Source of the DNA: Spirochaetaceae bacterium
GTDB taxonomy: Bacteria > Spirochaetota > Spirochaetia > Treponematales > Breznakiellaceae
Assembly: GCA_031258625.1 (NCBI GenBank)
Contig: JAIRMO010000013.1
Location: 1-6,008 of the forward strand
DNA length: 6,008 bases
Direction: 5' to 3'
Numbering within the stretch: the first letter of the stretch is position 1; each line of letters opens with the position of its first letter. The position numbers were made by a program, and so were the translations under genes. This document shows, piece after piece, positions 4,852 through 6,008 of this stretch. The notes below the pieces were generated by a model that saw nothing but the letters and a program-made list of their open reading frames with translations, did not search any database and was not told the origin of the DNA.

Positions 4852-6008
4852 GTGATTTTTAAAATCTTTTTTTCCCGGCCTGATTATAAATTCCGCCTGG
4901 CAGCGGTGATAGGCGCCCTGATTTTGGGTGTTTTTTCCCTTTTTCTGATTTTTTCTATCGCCGTTTCCCTTTTTAATTTATCGGCTTTCCCCGCGCTGCC
5001 GGTGGATTTTTTGACCAACGCCTATGGGATGCTGGCCTTTCTTATCCCCCTGTACTTTCTGGGGATGGCCCTGCTCCTGGCGGATCCCCGCTATAAGCCC
5101 GAGCGGATCTTTATCCTTAACGCCGGGGTTTTTCCCTTCCTGACCCTGGCCATTGGTTTTGCCTTTCTCCGGGATTTTGCCGATTATTCGGTCCAGATAT
5201 CCCTCCTGGTATCCCTGGGAAGAACCGGTTTTTGTCTTCTGGTTATTACTTTGACTTTTATTGAGGGGATCATCATTATGGCTTTGGTTTCCCTTTTCTT
5301 CCCCCCGGAGCCGCGGGGGCCTCTCCCAAAGGACGGAACCGGCCGGTCCGAAGTTCCCCAGGGCTTGCTCCCCCTGCCCCAAGCAATCGTGAAGGATCTT
5401 TATATCGAAGCCGCTTCCCCGGGGGAAGAAAGCGGCCAAAACCACATCCTCTTTCCGGCGGTTGATAAAAACAACCCGCCGGAATTTTCCGAATTGTCCC
5501 TCCTGTCCGATAAAGCGGCCTTTAAGGACGTTGAATCCCCCCCTCTTATCCGGGAGCAGGTGGAACAATTCGGCGCTTATATTGAGGAGCCTGACTTTTT
5601 TGAAGACATCCGGGTTTTGGAGAGGCGGGAGGAGGTTTTTCCCGGGGAAACGGAAGACGGGGACGAACCGGACTATGCCGGGGAAGATGAGCCGGAGGAC
5701 GAAACGCCCTACGCCCGGGGTTCCTGGGTGAAAGAGCCGGATCGGGAAGATGTTGAACCGGAAGAACCGGTCAGCCGGGGAACGGAACCAACAATAGGGA
5801 AGATAAAAAAACACGGCCCCTACCAGGTCCCGGCGGAGGGGCTCCTCAACCAATACCCCGACGGCCAATACTGGATCATCGATCAGGTTACCCGGGACGC
5901 CGCCATAACCCTCAGGGAAACCCTGGAGGAATTCAAGATCCAGGCGGAGGTAACGGGGATCCGCAAGGGCCCGGTGATCACCATGTTCGAGATCCTCCCC
6001 GCCCCGGG
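4852..6008 (+). CDS. ftsK: DNA translocase FtsK/SpoIIIE family, N-terminal part, truncated by right edge
   Basis: FtsK is a septum-located, ATP-driven DNA pump that clears and aligns the chromosome ends during division. The window holds 385 complete codons from GTG 4852 and stops before the Walker motifs, so ATPase and gamma domains are not visible. Residues about 16-40, 57-77, 86-107 and 126-149 are hydrophobic, giving about four membrane segments as in FtsK N-terminal domains. Residues about 150-320 form a variable linker; 248-307 are very rich in Asp, Glu and Pro. From about residue 324 the alpha domain begins, with the family pattern AAITLRETLEEFKIQAEVTG followed by IRKGPVITMFEILPAP, close to the usual L-x-x-T-L-x-x-F and GP-x-x-T-x-x-E-x-x-PA-x-G motifs. 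It is co-directional with the transglycosylase, 114 bp downstream of its stop. The family call is firm. Whether it is the division FtsK or a SpoIIIE-like paralogue cannot be decided here; spirochaetes do not sporulate, so ftsK is used. Confidence 0.9.
   Translation, partial: MIFKIFFSRPDYKFRLAAVIGALILGVFSLFLIFSIAVSLFNLSAFPALPVDFLTNAYGMLAFLIPLYFLGMALLLADPRYKPERIFILNAGVFPFLTLAIGFAFLRDFADYSVQISLLVSLGRTGFCLLVITLTFIEGIIIMALVSLFFPPEPRGPLPKDGTGRSEVPQGLLPLPQAIVKDLYIEAASPGEESGQNHILFPAVDKNNPPEFSELSLLSDKAAFKDVESPPLIREQVEQFGAYIEEPDFFEDIRVLERREEVFPGETEDGDEPDYAGEDEPEDETPYARGSWVKEPDREDVEPEEPVSRGTEPTIGKIKKHGPYQVPAEGLLNQYPDGQYWIIDQVTRDAAITLRETLEEFKIQAEVTGIRKGPVITMFEILPAP

Noticed and set aside
4978..5868. 296-codon open frame on the minus strand
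   Set aside because: It lies wholly antisense to ftsK, whose membrane segments and alpha domain are recognisable. The antisense translation shows no family pattern.

Overview
The window looks like chromosomal DNA from a spirochaete, most likely a Treponema of the moderate-GC kind found in termite guts. The genus is inferred from the style of the encoded proteins (TPR-rich membrane proteins, a LysM protein with an internal membrane anchor, a spirochaete-like lipobox) and was not checked by any search. Nothing in the window looks mobile: there is no IS element, tRNA, rRNA or CRISPR array. All five coding regions use similar GCC/CGG/TTT-rich codons.

Layout. On the minus strand, 1358 down to 1 (running off the left edge) encodes a membrane-anchored TPR protein that ends in a degenerate Mrr-like restriction-endonuclease-fold domain. 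A compact divergent control region follows (1359-1568). It holds a candidate leaderless promoter for the minus-strand gene, a possible 46-residue small ORF (1403-1543), a TTGACA-N17-TAAAGT promoter pointing right, a perfect 8-bp inverted repeat over the -10 element, and a strong Shine-Dalgarno sequence. To the right lie three genes on the plus strand. The first (1569-2531) is a one-pass membrane protein with a cytoplasmic domain resembling the substrate-binding beta domain of Hsp70/DnaK, a proline-rich periplasmic spacer and a C-terminal LysM domain. The second (about 2491-4737) is a lipoprotein soluble-lytic-transglycosylase (Slt70-like, GH23), whose start probably lies inside the end of the first gene. 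After a 114-bp gap with a perfect 10-bp inverted repeat comes the third (4852 to the right edge), the N-terminal part of an FtsK/SpoIIIE DNA translocase.

How they fit together. The rightward genes make an envelope and division module: a LysM peptidoglycan binder, a glycan-strand cleaving enzyme, and the septal DNA pump that clears chromosomes during division. The most unusual items are the two domain fusions. One is an Hsp70 peptide-binding domain with no ATPase domain, tethered across the inner membrane to a peptidoglycan-binding LysM. The other is a membrane-bound TPR scaffold carrying an apparently dead nuclease-fold domain. Both would place protein-interaction modules in the cytoplasm at the inner membrane. 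Any physical link between the products is inference from adjacency.
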